This document shows, piece by piece, positions 46,534-55,669 of a DNA stretch of 64,000 nucleotides. The DNA lies in NCBI RefSeq assembly GCF_001989995.2, contig NZ_JAHGUP010000042.1:1-64000 (forward strand), in the 5' to 3' direction. The notes under the pieces were generated by a model. It ran no database searches and had not been told where the DNA came from. It worked only from the letters and a program-made list of their open reading frames with translations. The stretch comes from Vibrio anguillarum (GTDB lineage Bacteria > Pseudomonadota > Gammaproteobacteria > Enterobacterales > Vibrionaceae). The position numbers and the translations under genes are program-made. Position 1 is the stretch's first letter; each line of letters opens with the position of its first letter.

Positions 46534-47619
46534 TTAGCTATTATCTTGTTGATTGAGAAAACCTTTAAACTCTTCCTCATAAATATTAAACAGCACCATA
46601 GTGATGGCAAAAATGAGTGGGCCGTAAATTAACCCAATCAGGCCAAACAGCTGAATACCACCGAGCAGAGAGAAGAAGATCATTAAGGTGTTCATGCCCG
46701 CGCTCCCTTGCATTAAAAAGGGCCGCAATAAATTATCAATTGAGCCAACAACTATAACGCTCCAGAGGGCCAAGAATATGCCCCATGTGCTATCTCCGGT
46801 TAGAAAGAGATAAACAGTGGCTGGAATCCATATCAGAGCAGTGCCGACAACCGGAATAAACGAAGCAAACCCCATCATAGTGCCCCAAAATAACCCAGGA
46901 AAACCGGCGAGCCACATACCAAACCCGCCCGCAAAGCCTTGCGCTATTGCGGTTAAAAATGACCCCATGACAGCCGATTTGGAGACTTGCTCAATTTCGC
47001 AGAGCAACCTGTCTTCTTGACTACGCGACAATGGCAAGATGTGCCTAAGAGCGCTGATGAGCTTATCGTGATCACGGAGTAGGAAAAACAACACAAACAG
47101 CATTAAGAAGAAGTCCATCAAAAAACTGGTCGCATCACCCAGCACTTTTGCGCTAATACTGACCAAGTTGGTACCAAATGAACTGGCAAATTGCCCCACT
47201 TTTTGTGCGATTTGTTGTGGCTGAATTTCATCAAAGGGCAAATATTGATTCGCAATGGCGAGTCCTTTGACAATCCAAGGATGAGCAAAGGCGGTTTGAA
47301 TGCCACCATGGGTGACCCATTGGTACATGTTCTGAGAAAATACCGACCCTTGCTGCACAATAGCAGCAAAGACAAACAGCAGTGGAATCACAATAATAAA
47401 CGTCAAAATAATACACGAGAGAAACGAGGCGGTATTTTTGTATTTGGGGATTTTTCGTTCGAGCCACTCATGAATGGGAAACATCAATAACGAGATGATG
47501 AAAGCCATCACAATCGAGTTGATATAAGGTGCAATCAACAGATAACAAGCAATAGCCGCAGCGACAAGTGCCGCAATGAGCACCCAGTGGCTAGAGGTGA
47601 TTTTCACTTTTTCTGACAC
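46534..47619 (-). CDS. AI-2E family (PerM-type) membrane protein
   Basis: The 361-residue protein has about eight helices in the PerM/TqsA pattern: paired helices at the N-terminus ([23 protein letters not shown]), a helical loop with [16 protein letters not shown] and the family region [18 protein letters not shown] near 190, then [18 protein letters not shown] and [10 protein letters not shown]. Family members export small molecules or ions (AI-2, Na+/H+), but the substrate here is not readable. It is divergent from a tiny membrane-peptide gene. Confidence 0.85.
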   Translation of the reverse strand: MSEKVKITSSHWVLIAALVAAAIACYLLIAPYINSIVMAFIISLLMFPIHEWLERKIPKYKNTASFLSCIILTFIIVIPLLFVFAAIVQQGSVFSQNMYQWVTHGGIQTAFAHPWIVKGLAIANQYLPFDEIQPQQIAQKVGQFASSFGTNLVSISAKVLGDATSFLMDFFLMLFVLFFLLRDHDKLISALRHILPLSRSQEDRLLCEIEQVSKSAVMGSFLTAIAQGFAGGFGMWLAGFPGLFWGTMMGFASFIPVVGTALIWIPATVYLFLTGDSTWGIFLALWSVIVVGSIDNLLRPFLMQGSAGMNTLMIFFSLLGGIQLFGLIGLIYGPLIFAITMVLFNIYEEEFKGFLNQQDNS

Positions 47620-47651
47620 GTTGTTAATCCAGCCTTGTAAAGTAATAGGGT

Positions 47652-47657
47652 TATAAT
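47652..47657 (+). promoter_or_regulatory. -10 box for the 39-residue membrane peptide gene
   Basis: A perfect TATAAT lies 40 bp before the start codon of the small gene. The -35 region is weak: no good TTGACA match at 16-18 bp. It supports, but does not prove, transcription of the small ORF. Confidence 0.4.
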
Positions 47658-47696
47658 GACTGCAAATCAGCGTGTTATCAATGAGGAACTGATGAG

Positions 47697-47816
47697 ATGG
47701 GATGTTGTGATAATGAAAAAGGGTGTCAAAACCAGCATAAAAAAAAGTTGAAGCTACCGTGGTTTGCCATCAGCATGATGGCGTTGGTCGTTTTAGTGAT
47801 TTATTACTGGCAATGA
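47697..47816 (+). CDS. 39-residue Cys-rich single-pass membrane peptide
   Basis: Short gene not recognised by me as a named family. ATG with GAGGAA eight bases upstream. The product has a cysteine-rich N-terminus (MGCCDNEKGCQNQH, Cys at 3, 4 and 10), a KKKLK cluster, then PWFAISMMALVVLVIYYW, a single membrane helix running to Gln39. The Lys cluster predicts the Cys-rich part faces the cytoplasm. A TATAAT box lies upstream and a hairpin terminator follows at 47843-47869, so it has the layout of an independent transcription unit between the AI-2E gene and hemL. The three cysteines suggest metal or redox binding, which is inference. Confidence 0.65.
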   Translation: MGCCDNEKGCQNQHKKKLKLPWFAISMMALVVLVIYYWQ

Positions 47817-47842
47817 TAGCTTGCTTATTGAGTCTGAAATAA

Positions 47843-47869
47843 ATAAAGGGCTGATCTACAGCCCTTTAT
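47843..47869. terminator. Bidirectional hairpin between the small peptide gene and hemL
   Basis: ATAAAGGGCTG (47843-47853), 5-base loop, CAGCCCTTTAT (47859-47869): perfect 11-bp arms between convergent genes. U-runs are short on both strands. Confidence 0.7.
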
Positions 47870-47896
47870 AATTATGATGAGTCTGCCTAATGGTGC

Positions 47897-49192
47897 TTAT
47901 TCCGCTTGAGCTGCCATCATCGCAAAGCAGCGATCGGCCGCTTCTAATGTCGCTTCAATTTCTTTGGAGCCGTGCGCCAAAGAAGTAAAACTTGCTTCAA
48001 AAGCTGAAGGCGCTAAATAGACACCATGATCGAGCATCAAATGGAAGAAGCGCTTGAAACGTTCAACATCACATTTTGCGACTTCTTCATAACAGGTGAC
48101 GCGTTCTTGATCGGTAAAAAAGAAGCCGAACATGCCACCAACTTGGCTGACCAGCAAAGGAATACCGTGTTTGTCTGCGAGTTCTTTGAATCCATCAGCC
48201 AATTGCTTTGTTTTGGCCGCGAGACGTTTTTCATTGCCTTCTTCTTTTAGAAGCGTCAAGCAGGCATAACCCGCAGCCATAGCCACAGGGTTACCTGATA
48301 GCGTACCAGCTTGGTACACCGGGCCCGTTGGAGCGATGTATTGCATCACATCACGGCGTCCACCAAAAGCGCCAACAGGCATACCACCGCCAATCACTTT
48401 CCCTAGCGTTGTTAAGTCTGGTTTGATGTTGTAGTAAGCCTGTGCACCACCTAGTGCAACACGAAAACCTGTCATTACTTCATCAAAGATCAGCAGAGCG
48501 CCTTCTTGGTCACAAATCTCACGTAAGCCTTCATGGAACCCTTCTACTGGTGGAATGCAGTTCATATTGCCCGCGACCGGTTCGACGATAATGCAGGCTA
48601 TTTGGTCTTTATTGGCCGCGAACAATTCACGTACAGATTCTAAATCATTAAAAGTGGCGGTCAGTGTATGTTTAGCAAAATCAGCAGGCACACCAGGAGA
48701 GCTTGGCTGGCCTAATGTTAAGGCGCCAGAGCCTGCTTTTACTAGCAAACTGTCCGCATGACCGTGATAGCAGCCTTCAAATTTTAAAATTTTATCGCGC
48801 CCAGTGAATCCACGAGCTAAACGAATGGCGCTCATCGTTGCTTCGGTACCGGAACTGACCATACGCAATTGTTCCATCGATGGAACCAGCTCAGAAACTA
48901 ATTCTGCCATATCGATTTCCATCTCGGTCGGCGCACCAAAACTGAGACCGCGCTGCGCTGCGCCTATCACGGCTTCACGAATGACCGCATGGTTGTGGCC
49001 TAGTATCATTGGCCCCCAAGAGCCGACATAATCAATATAAGCTTTGCCATCAGCATCAAAAATCAACGGGCCGTCTGCGCGGTCGATAAAAATCGGCGAG
49101 CCACCAACTCCGTTAAAAGCACGTACAGGAGAGTTAACTCCACCGGGGATTGCACGTTGTGCCTTTTGATAAAGCTCTGCTGATTTGGTCAT
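47897..49192 (-). CDS. hemL: Glutamate-1-semialdehyde 2,1-aminomutase
   Basis: PLP enzyme that makes 5-aminolevulinate from glutamate-1-semialdehyde in the C5 route to haem. The 431 residues carry [15 protein letters not shown] at the N-terminus, [12 protein letters not shown], the cofactor-binding FDEVMTGFR and the Schiff-base lysine in [20 protein letters not shown] start at the ATG at 49192, with GAGGA about eight bases upstream; an upstream frame to 49261 adds 23 residues not expected in the family. Divergent from erpA, whose product carries the Fe-S clusters that, like haem, draw on iron supply. Confidence 0.95.
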   Translation of the reverse strand: MTKSAELYQKAQRAIPGGVNSPVRAFNGVGGSPIFIDRADGPLIFDADGKAYIDYVGSWGPMILGHNHAVIREAVIGAAQRGLSFGAPTEMEIDMAELVSELVPSMEQLRMVSSGTEATMSAIRLARGFTGRDKILKFEGCYHGHADSLLVKAGSGALTLGQPSSPGVPADFAKHTLTATFNDLESVRELFAANKDQIACIIVEPVAGNMNCIPPVEGFHEGLREICDQEGALLIFDEVMTGFRVALGGAQAYYNIKPDLTTLGKVIGGGMPVGAFGGRRDVMQYIAPTGPVYQAGTLSGNPVAMAAGYACLTLLKEEGNEKRLAAKTKQLADGFKELADKHGIPLLVSQVGGMFGFFFTDQERVTCYEEVAKCDVERFKRFFHLMLDHGVYLAPSAFEASFTSLAHGSKEIEATLEAADRCFAMMAAQAE

Positions 49193-49392
49193 GGATTTAT
49201 CCTCTTCTGCTTGTTCGGACCAGTTGGTGTCGCATTGTATACCCAAACTCACCAAAGACACTTTTTTTCACTCATTTTCTGAGCTCATTCACAGCCAAAT
49301 AAGCGCCGTATAGTGTACAACTCACGCGACAGTGAGTGTTTTTTCAGTGCATAATGCCTCGATAGTTGGAGTTTTAGCTTAAGTGACGGTGA
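49193..49392. other. hemL-erpA intergenic region, left part
   Basis: No gene. It should hold the hemL promoter on the minus strand, which I could not place. A 6-bp stem followed by T6 at 49320-49344 looks terminator-like on the plus strand, but no transcript is known to reach it. Confidence 0.3.
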
Positions 49393-49425
49393 ATACTTGA
49401 ACGAATAGGTCAGGTATTAGATAAT
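49393..49425 (+). promoter_or_regulatory. erpA promoter with embedded IscR type-1 site
   Basis: TTGAAC (49397-49402) and GATAAT (49420-49425) are 17 bp apart. Positions 49393-49417 match the 25-bp type-1 IscR consensus at 21 positions by my count, including both outer ATA/TAT ends and the GTC of the right arm. Its location between -35 and -10 predicts repression by [2Fe-2S]-IscR, as described for E. coli erpA. Confidence 0.75.
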
Positions 49426-49514
49426 CATTGCATTATTAAAAAAGAATCACCTTTACAGGCATAAGTTAAGCATAATAAGTCTGACAGGTATTAACACGAG
49501 TGAGAGAGGCCATC

Positions 49515-49856
49515 GTGAGTGAAGTAAATGTACCATTGTCATTTTCTGATACTGCAGCACAACGCGTAAAAATGTTGATTGCTGAAGAAGAGAATCCAGC
49601 GCTAAAACTGCGCGTTTATATTACTGGTGGTGGTTGTAGCGGTTTTCAATATGGGTTTACCTTTGATGAAAATGTAAACGATGGCGATACCACAATAGTT
49701 AATAGTGGCGTGACATTAGTGGTTGACCCGATGAGCTTACAATATTTGATAGGTGGCATTGTCGATTACACAGAAGGCCTAGAAGGCTCTCGTTTTTTTG
49801 TCAATAATCCTAATGCAACAACAACATGCGGTTGTGGTGCATCATTTAGTGTTTAA
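49515..49856 (+). CDS. erpA: Essential A-type iron-sulfur carrier protein ErpA
   Basis: Delivers Fe-S clusters to target enzymes such as those of isoprenoid synthesis. The 113 residues are A-type throughout, with cluster ligands Cys41 ([11 protein letters not shown]) and Cys105/Cys107 (TTCGCG). I start at the GTG at 49515 with GAGAGG six bases upstream, giving [10 protein letters not shown]; the GTG at 49500 would add five residues. An IscR type-1 site covers the promoter. A candidate terminator follows. Confidence 0.96.
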   Translation: MSEVNVPLSFSDTAAQRVKMLIAEEENPALKLRVYITGGGCSGFQYGFTFDENVNDGDTTIVNSGVTLVVDPMSLQYLIGGIVDYTEGLEGSRFFVNNPNATTTCGCGASFSV

Positions 49857-49907
49857 CTAAAAAAGGTTCGATGCACAATTAATCTACTGTAGCTAATTAA
49901 GCTTAAT

Positions 49908-49941
49908 AGCCCTACGTATTTGGATGTTATGTAGGGCTTTG
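49908..49941 (+). terminator. Candidate terminator after erpA
   Basis: AGCCCTAC (49908-49915) pairs with GTAGGGCT (49931-49938) across a 15-base loop, followed by a short TTTG. The long loop and weak U-run make it a modest terminator. Confidence 0.5.
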
Positions 49942-49982
49942 CCTTAACCTTAAGAAGGCAAGAACATAATAAAGGATTATTT

Positions 49983-51089
49983 ATGCCTGATACCAAAATC
50001 AGCCGTTCATCTATTGGCCGCTTTTTTTCGCAACGACCTTGGCTACTCTCGACGATTTTTATTTTACTTCTCTGTTTTTGGTTAGGTTTTGGGGCATTGA
50101 AAGCGGAAGAGCCCCGGCAAACTGCCAATGACACCATTCCTTTTGCGAAAGTTATTTATCAATCTTTTGAGGCTGAATTGACCGATAAGCATATCGATCT
50201 TTACGGTCGGACCGCACCTAATCGTCAAGCTAAAATTGGTGCTGAAATCGCAGGGAAAATTACTCAGATATCGATAGCAAAAGGACAGCCTGTCAATAAA
50301 GGACAACAGATCGTCTTAATCGATCAAGCTGATCTAGCGGCTCAATTAGAGAGTGCGCAAGCCTTGTTCAAACTCAAACAAAAAGAATTCAGTGCCGCTG
50401 AGTCGTTAAAAAATCGAGGTTTGCAAGGCGAAGTGGCCTTTGCTTCGGCGCAAGCCGCTTTAGCGGAAGCCAGCGCTGTGCAAAGTCGTGCCCAATTGGC
50501 TTTACGTAATACGTCAGTTGTGGCTCCCTTCGATGGCATTGTTCAAGACATATTGATAGAAAAAGGCGATTTTGTCGGAGTGGGTGACCCGATGGTCACC
50601 TTTATTGATCTCAGTAAATTAGTGATAGAAGCTGATGTCAGCGAACGACACATCCAAAAAATCAAACAAAACCAAACCGCTCGTGTACGTTTTATCGATG
50701 GTTCTATTATCGATGGCAAGGTTCGTTATATTTCTCGCGTCTCATCACCTACCACCAACACGTTTGCTATCGAAGTGGAATTAGACAATCCCAATCAAAC
50801 GATCCCCGCGGGTGTGAGCGCTGAAGTGGAGATGAGTTTAGAAACACAACTGGCGGTGAAAATCACGCCTGCCATGCTTGCGCTTGATGATCAAGGAAAT
50901 TTAGGTGTTAAAACACTGCAGCAAGATCGTGTTCGCTTCATCCCCATTCAATTGGTAAAAGCGGAGCAAGATGGTGTGTGGCTAACTGGGCTAGGGGATA
51001 CGGTGGATATTATCACCGTTGGGCAAGGTTTTGTTCGAGATGGTGATCAAGTGATTGCGGTCAAGAAACCTAACCACTCAGCGCAGTAG
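49983..51089 (+). CDS. RND efflux membrane-fusion protein
   Basis: Periplasmic adaptor of an RND pump. The 368 residues have an N-terminal anchor helix (LLSTIFILLLCFWLGFGAL, about 20-38), then a split lipoyl domain (APNRQAKIGAEIAGKITQI and NTSVVAPFDGIVQDI), an alpha-helical hairpin (about 105-160) and beta-barrel/membrane-proximal domains. No lipoprotein Cys is present, so it is probably inner-membrane anchored. Start ATG with AAAGGA upstream; it precedes the pump gene by 8 bp. It may be half of the V. cholerae pair called vexLM, but I am not certain of the symbol. No outer-membrane factor is encoded here, so TolC is the likely partner. Confidence 0.88.
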   Translation: MPDTKISRSSIGRFFSQRPWLLSTIFILLLCFWLGFGALKAEEPRQTANDTIPFAKVIYQSFEAELTDKHIDLYGRTAPNRQAKIGAEIAGKITQISIAKGQPVNKGQQIVLIDQADLAAQLESAQALFKLKQKEFSAAESLKNRGLQGEVAFASAQAALAEASAVQSRAQLALRNTSVVAPFDGIVQDILIEKGDFVGVGDPMVTFIDLSKLVIEADVSERHIQKIKQNQTARVRFIDGSIIDGKVRYISRVSSPTTNTFAIEVELDNPNQTIPAGVSAEVEMSLETQLAVKITPAMLALDDQGNLGVKTLQQDRVRFIPIQLVKAEQDGVWLTGLGDTVDIITVGQGFVRDGDQVIAVKKPNHSAQ

Positions 51090-51097
51090 GGGGCGCC

Positions 51098-54000
51098 ATG
51101 TTTTCTATTATTGATGCGGCGCTCTCTCGCTCGCGCACTATGTTATCGCTGCTGATTTTTATCTTGATCGCTGGCGTGGCGACCTATTTTTCGATCCCTA
51201 AAGAATCGAGCCCTGACATTACTATTCCTATTATTTATGTCTCCGTAAGTCATCAAGGCATATCACCGAGTGATGCTGAGCGCCTTATCGTGCGGCCCCT
51301 AGAGCAAGAAATGCGCTCTATTGAAGGCGTAAAAGAGATGACGTCGAATGCTTCCGAAGGGCATGCTTCTGTAGTTTTGGAATTTAACGTTGGCGTTAAC
51401 CTTGATAAAGCGATGGCGGATGTGAGAGATGCGGTCAATTTGGCCGAGCCGAAGCTACCAGCAGACAGCGATGAGCCGACCGTGAACGAAGTAACATTGG
51501 CATCAGAGCAACCGGTATTATCAGTGGTGCTTTATGGCACTTTACCAGAGAGAGCTATCGTACAAATTGCAAGGCAGTTGAGAGACAAATTAGAAAGCTA
51601 CCGACAAGTATTAGAAGTTGATATCGCTGGCGATCGCGAAGATATTGTTGAGATCATTGTCGATCCCCTATTGATGGAAAGTTACGGACTCGATCAAGGC
51701 GATATCTATAACTTAATCGCACTGAATAATAAAGTCGTTGCGGCGGGTTTCGTCGATACGGGCTACGGACGTTTTTCCGTAAAGGTTCCTTCAGTTTTTG
51801 AATCCTTGAAAGATGTGTTAGAGCTTCCGGTGAAGGTTGATGGTAAGCAAGTAATCACCTTTGGCGATATCGCGACCGTCAGACGAGCATTTCGGGACCC
51901 CGAAAGCTTTGCTCGTTTAGATGGCAAATCGGCGGTGGTGTTGGACGTTAAAAAGCGTGCTGGTGAAAATATCATCGAAACCGTTGAGCTGGTAAAAACG
52001 GTAATGGGAGAGGCGCAAAAACGGGAAGATTGGCCAAGTAATTTGTTGGTGAAATACACGTGGGATGAGTCGAAAGACGTTGAAATCATGCTCAACGATC
52101 TACAAAACAATATTCTGTCGGCCATTATTTTAGTCGTGATCGTGATTATCGCTATTTTGGGAATGAGGACGGCGCTGCTGGTTGGTATCTCAATACCAGG
52201 CTCATTTTTGACCGGATTATTAGTCTTGTCGGTGTTTGGACTAACCGTCAATATTGTCGTGTTATTTGCATTAATTATGGCGGTTGGCATGCTGGTTGAT
52301 GGAGCCATAGTGGTAACTGAGTTTGCTGATCGGCGCATGCAAGAAGGTGTGCCGCGTAAAGAAGCGTATCGAGATGCCGCAAAACGGATGGCATGGCCGA
52401 TTACCGCATCAACTGCTACTACTTTAGCCGCTTTTGCCCCTCTGCTTTTTTGGCCAGATATCACGGGTGAGTTCATGAAATACTTGCCTCTCACGCTTAT
52501 CGCTACACTGGCTGCTTCATTGATTATGGCACTGCTTTTTGTTCCTGTGCTGGGAGGCTTAATTGGCCGACCGCAACATGCTTCGGCTGCCAGTCAAGCA
52601 CGGATGATTGCTTTACATGAAGGTGATTTTGCCCAAGCGACTGGCATCACCAAGCTCTATTATCACACGTTGGCCATTGCGATTCGTCACCCACTTAAAA
52701 TACTGTTCAGTGCGATAGTGCTCGCGATTGTGATTGGTTTTGCTTATGCCAAAGCAGGGCTCGGTGCCGAATTCTTCCCAGAGGTGGATCCGCCTTATTT
52801 CACCGTTAAAGTTCGTTCTTATGGCGATCTTTCCATCCAAGAAAAAGACACCTTAATGCGAGAAATTGAGCAGGTGATGCTTGGTCATGAGGAATTTGAG
52901 AGCGTCTATACTCGAACGGGGGGAGAGGATGAAATTGGCCAGATTCAAATTACCCCTGTTGATTGGCAATATCGCCGCACCGTCAAAGCGATTATTGAAG
53001 AGCTTAAAAGCACCACAGATCAGTTTTCAGGGGTGGAAATCGAGTATAAATTTCCAGATGCAGGGCCACCGGTTGAGCATGATCTGGTGATTGAAATGTC
53101 GGCGCGTACTCCTGAAAATCTTAATGAGGCCGCTAAAATGGTCAGAAAGTGGGCTGATAACAATCCCGCGTTGACTAATATCAGTGACACCTCAAATAAA
53201 GAAGGAATTGACTGGCGAATTGATATTCGACGTGATGATGCTTCTCGATTTTCAGCCGATGCGACATTGGTGGGTAACACAGTGCAATTTGTGACTAATG
53301 GGCTAAAAATTGGTGACTACTTGCCTGATGATGCAAACGAAGAGGTCGATATTTTGGTGCGTTACCCAGAGGATAAGCGTGATATTGGTCGATTTGATCA
53401 GTTACGGGTCAACACACCCGCAGGTCTGGTGCCGATAACCAATTTTGCGCAGATAAAACCGGATCACAAACAAGATACGATCAAACGGATTGATGGTCGA
53501 CGGGTTATCGATATTATGGCGGATCTAAAGGAAGGGTATAATCTGGCCCTTGAATTGCCCAAAGTTACTCAAGCATTGTCGGAACTGAATTTACCTAATG
53601 GGGTGGAGTTTAAATTACGAGGGCAAAATGAAGAGCAGGAACATTCCTCAGAATTTCTAAAAAATGCCTTTTTGATTGCGCTGGTGGTTATGGGGTTAAT
53701 TCTGGTTACGCAATTTAATAGTTTTTACCAAGCATTCCTCATTTTAAGTGCAGTACTGTTTTCAACGGTCGGAGTATTTGCGGGCCTGCTGATTTTCCAA
53801 AAACCTTTCGGCATTATTATGTCAGGTATTGGGGTCATCGCCTTGGCCGGCATCGTGGTGAATAACAATATCGTATTGATAGATACTTATAACCAACTGA
53901 TACGCAGAGGCTTGTCAAAACAAGAGGCCATTTTACGCACTGGTGTTCAGCGTTTAAGGCCCGTTTTATTGACCACAGTGACGACTATTTTAGGGTTATT

Positions 54001-54196
54001 GCCAATGGTACTGGAGATGAACATCGACTTGATTAACCAGAAAATTGAGTTTGGTGCTCCCAGCACGCAATGGTGGTCACAACTCGCCACGGCCGTTGCG
54101 GGAGGCCTTGCTTTTGCCACTGTCTTAACATTAGTGCTGACGCCTTGCTTGTTGATGTTGGGGCGTAAGGAACCACCACCTATTCTCGAAGAGTAA
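51098..54196 (+). CDS. RND-family efflux pump, inner-membrane transporter
   Basis: The 1032-residue protein has the RND plan of 12 helices and two large periplasmic loops: helix 1 at about 14-32, a helix bundle at 335-475 and a second at about 860-1020. The helix-4 motif is LVDGAIVV, retaining Asp401 but with Gly at the second Asp of the AcrB Asp-Asp pair, and helix 10 reads GIVVNNNIVLID where AcrB has its relay lysine. This fits a distant RND subfamily that includes many uncharacterised marine pumps. Substrates are unknown. It follows the fusion-protein gene by 8 bp and ends at a strong terminator. Confidence 0.9.
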   Translation: MFSIIDAALSRSRTMLSLLIFILIAGVATYFSIPKESSPDITIPIIYVSVSHQGISPSDAERLIVRPLEQEMRSIEGVKEMTSNASEGHASVVLEFNVGVNLDKAMADVRDAVNLAEPKLPADSDEPTVNEVTLASEQPVLSVVLYGTLPERAIVQIARQLRDKLESYRQVLEVDIAGDREDIVEIIVDPLLMESYGLDQGDIYNLIALNNKVVAAGFVDTGYGRFSVKVPSVFESLKDVLELPVKVDGKQVITFGDIATVRRAFRDPESFARLDGKSAVVLDVKKRAGENIIETVELVKTVMGEAQKREDWPSNLLVKYTWDESKDVEIMLNDLQNNILSAIILVVIVIIAILGMRTALLVGISIPGSFLTGLLVLSVFGLTVNIVVLFALIMAVGMLVDGAIVVTEFADRRMQEGVPRKEAYRDAAKRMAWPITASTATTLAAFAPLLFWPDITGEFMKYLPLTLIATLAASLIMALLFVPVLGGLIGRPQHASAASQARMIALHEGDFAQATGITKLYYHTLAIAIRHPLKILFSAIVLAIVIGFAYAKAGLGAEFFPEVDPPYFTVKVRSYGDLSIQEKDTLMREIEQVMLGHEEFESVYTRTGGEDEIGQIQITPVDWQYRRTVKAIIEELKSTTDQFSGVEIEYKFPDAGPPVEHDLVIEMSARTPENLNEAAKMVRKWADNNPALTNISDTSNKEGIDWRIDIRRDDASRFSADATLVGNTVQFVTNGLKIGDYLPDDANEEVDILVRYPEDKRDIGRFDQLRVNTPAGLVPITNFAQIKPDHKQDTIKRIDGRRVIDIMADLKEGYNLALELPKVTQALSELNLPNGVEFKLRGQNEEQEHSSEFLKNAFLIALVVMGLILVTQFNSFYQAFLILSAVLFSTVGVFAGLLIFQKPFGIIMSGIGVIALAGIVVNNNIVLIDTYNQLIRRGLSKQEAILRTGVQRLRPVLLTTVTTILGLLPMVLEMNIDLINQKIEFGAPSTQWWSQLATAVAGGLAFATVLTLVLTPCLLMLGRKEPPPILEE

Positions 54197-54218
54197 TCTG
54201 CTCAATCTTACACAATGA

Positions 54219-54245
54219 AGCCCACATTATTGGTGGGCCTTTTCT
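54219..54245 (+). terminator. Terminator after the RND pump gene
   Basis: GCCCAC (54220-54225), 7-base loop, GTGGGC (54233-54238) and a T-run (CCTTTTC). It also lies between convergent genes. Confidence 0.8.
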
Positions 54246-54247
54246 TA

Positions 54248-55540
54248 TTATTTATTGGCATAGAGTAATTGGCTATAGCGTTCTAGCTTCCCAAGCCTAA
54301 TTTGAGCATTGGCGATAAAGGTGCTTTTTGCTTGGCCCGTTAAGGATTTAGATTGCGGTAAAGAGACCGTTCTTGGGTTTTTGTGTACACCGTTGACCAA
54401 AAATTCATAGTGGAGATGAGGGCCGGTGACTCTTCCAGTACCTCCTAAAGTACCAATCGTTTGTCCTTGCTTGACTCGTTGACCCGTTTTGACCATACGT
54501 CGTTGTAAGTGTAGGTATTTGGTAATGTAGGTGTTGCTGTGACGAATAAACACATAATTACCATTAAATTGGTTGTAACTTGATTTCTCAACCACACCAT
54601 CGCCGGCGGCCCAAATTGGGGTACCAACTGGCGCGGCATAATCGGTTCCTCTGTGTGCGGTGACTTTTCCTGTGACGGGGTGGCGACGCACAGGATTGAA
54701 ATTCGATGTCACGCGACGAAAATCGATCGGCGAGCGTAAAAAGGCCTTTTTCATGGCCCGGCCATTTTCGTCATAGTAATTGCCTGTTGCATCGTCCAAT
54801 ATTGCTGTGAACGTCGTACCTTGGTTGGTAAAGGCGGCGGCAATGATATTTCCGCGGCCAATTACCTCACCTTCCACCACCTTTTCTTGGAATAGCAGCT
54901 TAAATTGGTCACCTTCACGAATATCTAACGCAAAATCCACATCCCAACCAAATATACCCGCTAACTCCATGATTTGGTTTGCTGTTAAACCCGCGCTTAT
55001 CCCCGCATTCCAAAAATTTGAAGTAATGATCGCCTCGGCATAGTTGTACTGGAACATCAGCTCTTTTTTATCAAACTCAGAAGTAAAGCCATCGCCCGAT
55101 TTAGTGATACGAAAGGTTTCAAAGGCGCTAATAATGCGATTGAGTTGAACAAGTTCATTATTTTCATCAAAGCCAAATTGCAGCTCATCTCCTGGCTTAA
55201 GTCGTGAAAGCTGGCTGTCAATATCACGATTTGTTGCCGTGAGTTGATAGAGTAAGCGAGCCGAAAGCCCAATTCGCTGAAATAATACGGCGGCACTTTC
55301 CCCCGATTTAACTTGATAAGTTTCCCAACGCAGCATGGTGGAAGGCGAGATAGATATTCCCGGAGAGAGTGCTTCTGCGTTAATGGTTAATGGATAATGG
55401 CGACCAATTTCTAGACGATTTGGATCCTGAGCGAGATCTTCAGGATTTGGCAGAAATAGCAGCGCGAAAACCATGAGTGCGCTTAAAAAGGCGATGAGGA
55501 TTCGATGCACCCAAGGGAGACGAGCGAAAATTGAAAGCAT
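54248..55540 (-). CDS. M23-family peptidoglycan endopeptidase (MepM/Shy type)
   Basis: Cuts D,D-crosslinks so that the wall can expand. The 430 residues show a membrane anchor at about 13-31, an OapA/LysM-like domain near 70-125 (YQVKSGESAAVLFQRIG), a second inhibitory domain and an M23 lytic domain with all ligands: His296 and Asp300 in HRGTDYAAP, His375 and His377 in HLHYEF. V. cholerae has several such Shy proteins and I cannot say which one this is from sequence alone. Divergent from tyrS. Confidence 0.9.
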   Translation of the reverse strand: MLSIFARLPWVHRILIAFLSALMVFALLFLPNPEDLAQDPNRLEIGRHYPLTINAEALSPGISISPSTMLRWETYQVKSGESAAVLFQRIGLSARLLYQLTATNRDIDSQLSRLKPGDELQFGFDENNELVQLNRIISAFETFRITKSGDGFTSEFDKKELMFQYNYAEAIITSNFWNAGISAGLTANQIMELAGIFGWDVDFALDIREGDQFKLLFQEKVVEGEVIGRGNIIAAAFTNQGTTFTAILDDATGNYYDENGRAMKKAFLRSPIDFRRVTSNFNPVRRHPVTGKVTAHRGTDYAAPVGTPIWAAGDGVVEKSSYNQFNGNYVFIRHSNTYITKYLHLQRRMVKTGQRVKQGQTIGTLGGTGRVTGPHLHYEFLVNGVHKNPRTVSLPQSKSLTGQAKSTFIANAQIRLGKLERYSQLLYANK

Positions 55541-55669
55541 ATTTAGGTTCGTTTAGTAAATTATAAAGAAATTAGCCGGTTCGTTAGTCTAACTGGTTTC
55601 AAAAAGCATCGCTATTCAAGTAAGATGTTCAACTATTAAATTTTGCCAAATCTGTAGGAGTGAACAAGA

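Noticed and set aside
49320..49344. Terminator-like hairpin in the hemL-erpA gap
   Set aside because: The stem is only six base pairs and no plus-strand transcript is expected to enter it. It might end a small RNA, but no promoter is evident.
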